DNA of 21,724 bases from an uncultured Rikenellaceae bacterium (GTDB lineage Bacteria; Bacteroidota; Bacteroidia; Bacteroidales; Rikenellaceae). The notes below the pieces were generated by a model. That model worked only from the letters and a program-made list of their open reading frames with translations. It made no database searches and was not told the origin of the DNA. The position numbers and the translations under genes were made by a program. The DNA is taken from NCBI GenBank assembly GCA_947054185.1, contig CAMRVW010000016.1, positions 1 through 21,724 of the forward strand, in the 5' to 3' direction. Positions 20,922 through 21,724 of this stretch are shown in pieces. Numbering within the stretch: the first letter of the stretch is position 1; every line of letters starts with the position of its first letter.

Positions 20922-21605
20922 ATGAAAAAATTATTGTTTTTTGTCATGGCGGCCTCTTTGGTTTGCAGCTGCAAGAAAGATGACGGCAACGATGTGATGC
21001 CCGAGAACCTCAAGAAGGTGAGCCGCATAGAGTTTAACGATGGCTCGAAACCATATTCGTCTTCTTTCTCTTATGATGCCCAAGGACGTGTGGCTCAGAT
21101 TGACGGTCTTCCCGTTACCTGGTCAGGTGATAAGGTCACTTATGACGGCACGGTGTACACCCTCTCTGACGGTCGTGCGGTAAAGGCAGAAAAGAGTGAC
21201 CAGATCTCTTTTGAATACGACAAAGAGGGTTACCTTGTAAAGACCATTGCGAAGGATGACGATTATGAGTGCTCTTACTCGATAAAGGATGGCAACATGG
21301 TTGAGATGATGGACGACGGCGACAAAGTAACGTGCAAGACCAGTGACATTCCTAACAATCTGAATATTGATTTTTACAGCTTTGTTGTTGAGGACGCCTG
21401 GGAAGCCTATATGTTGGGTATTGCAGGAAAGCGTTTGCGTAATATGCTGTCGGAAACGAGATACGACGACGGCAGCTATTGGAATGCCACTTCGTATGAA
21501 TATAAGGTCGATAAAGACGGATATGTTACGGAGATAACCCAAACATATACCAGTTCCGATGGTTACAAAGATGTCTCGACAATAAAAATATCATATATGG
21601 AATAG
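20922..21605 (+). CDS. Lipoprotein, DUF4595-like with RHS/YD-type beta strands
   Basis: From the ATG at 20922 this 227-aa protein has a lipoprotein signal, MKKLLFFVMAASLVCSC, with lipobox cysteine 17 (Cys15 also present). The mature part consists of short beta-strand units such as SYDAQGRVAQID, FEYDKEGYLVKTI and YEYKVDKDGYVTEIT, the pattern of DUF4595-type and YD/RHS-like lipoproteins common in Bacteroidales. No enzymatic motif is seen. The frame continues upstream to 20757 through the structured leader, but the signal peptide fixes the start. It has an unusually long, structured 5' leader from a strong promoter at 20610-20639. The function is unknown. The 42-bp end repeat lies 78 bases downstream. 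Confidence 0.82.
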   Translation: MKKLLFFVMAASLVCSCKKDDGNDVMPENLKKVSRIEFNDGSKPYSSSFSYDAQGRVAQIDGLPVTWSGDKVTYDGTVYTLSDGRAVKAEKSDQISFEYDKEGYLVKTIAKDDDYECSYSIKDGNMVEMMDDGDKVTCKTSDIPNNLNIDFYSFVVEDAWEAYMLGIAGKRLRNMLSETRYDDGSYWNATSYEYKVDKDGYVTEITQTYTSSDGYKDVSTIKISYME

Positions 21606-21682
21606 TCAGCCACACGGGGTGACTGCGGGTCTGGCATTGCGGCCACCGTTATATTGCCGGCAGTGCCGTTTGTTTTGCGGGC

Positions 21683-21724
21683 ACTGCCTCCGGCGGCCCT
21701 TCCGGGGGAGGGGTCACGGACCCC
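21683..21724. repeat. Right copy of the 42-bp GC-rich end repeat
   Basis: This is the exact reverse complement of 10-51. It includes GGGGTC-acg-GACCCC (21710-21724) and CCTCCGG...CCGGGGGAGG foldbacks. It ends exactly at the window end, which suggests the assembled sequence breaks inside a multi-copy element. Confidence 0.85.

Noticed and set aside
10..21724. The inverted end repeats as terminal repeats of a 21.7-kb transposon
   Set aside because: The interior holds housekeeping genes (rluD, asparaginase, PASTA) and no transposase or integrase. A dispersed repeat breaking the assembly explains it better.

Overview
The window looks like chromosomal DNA from a member of the Bacteroidales. The evidence is the protein set: a Bacteroidetes-type alpha-2-macroglobulin lipoprotein, FISUMP lipoproteins, a PASTA protein without a kinase coupled to an RluD-type pseudouridine synthase, a subclass A2-type class A beta-lactamase and a DUF4595-like lipoprotein. 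Most start regions also carry the Bacteroidetes promoter signature TAnnTTTG, and Shine-Dalgarno sites are weak or absent. I cannot name a genus. No rRNA, tRNA, transposase, integrase, reverse transcriptase or CRISPR array was seen.

Layout. (1) 10-3072: two minus-strand genes, a compact ABC-type ATPase followed by a DUF4435/TOPRIM-type protein, preceded by an XRE/S24-like regulator whose peptidase residues are lost. The ATPase + DUF4435 pair has the architecture of PARIS-type anti-phage systems. (2) 3100-3698: non-coding, with a three-copy 73-bp tandem repeat and a strong minus-strand terminator. (3) 3699-8439: two paralogous minus-strand lipoproteins with five and two FISUMP domains, separated by a hairpin whose core recurs, inverted, after the second gene. 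(4) 8440-9249: an 810-bp gap with a C10 tract and the asparaginase promoter. (5) 9250-10713: type I L-asparaginase (+) convergent with a small lipocalin-like lipoprotein (-). (6) 10942-16518: a perfect 18-bp-stem terminator and a 1840-aa alpha-2-macroglobulin lipoprotein with an intact CxEQ thioester motif (-). (7) 16746-18857: rluD and a PASTA protein, overlapping by ATGA (-). (8) 18952-20512: an XRE/coiled-coil regulator (-) divergent from a class A beta-lactamase (+), with a 16-bp palindromic candidate operator between them and a second copy inside the regulator gene. (9) 20513-21605: a structured non-coding region with a long imperfect inverted repeat holding nested hairpins, then a lipoprotein. 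The two ends of the window carry the same 42-bp GC-rich sequence in inverted orientation, each just downstream of an outward-pointing gene.

Functionally the window is mostly cell-envelope: lipoproteins, envelope protease trapping, PASTA peptidoglycan contact and a periplasmic beta-lactamase. A putative defence pair sits at the left end. The best candidates for something undescribed are the ATPase/DUF4435 pair with its degenerate S24 regulator, the multi-hairpin leader at 20683-20845, and the autoregulated XRE/beta-lactamase pair.
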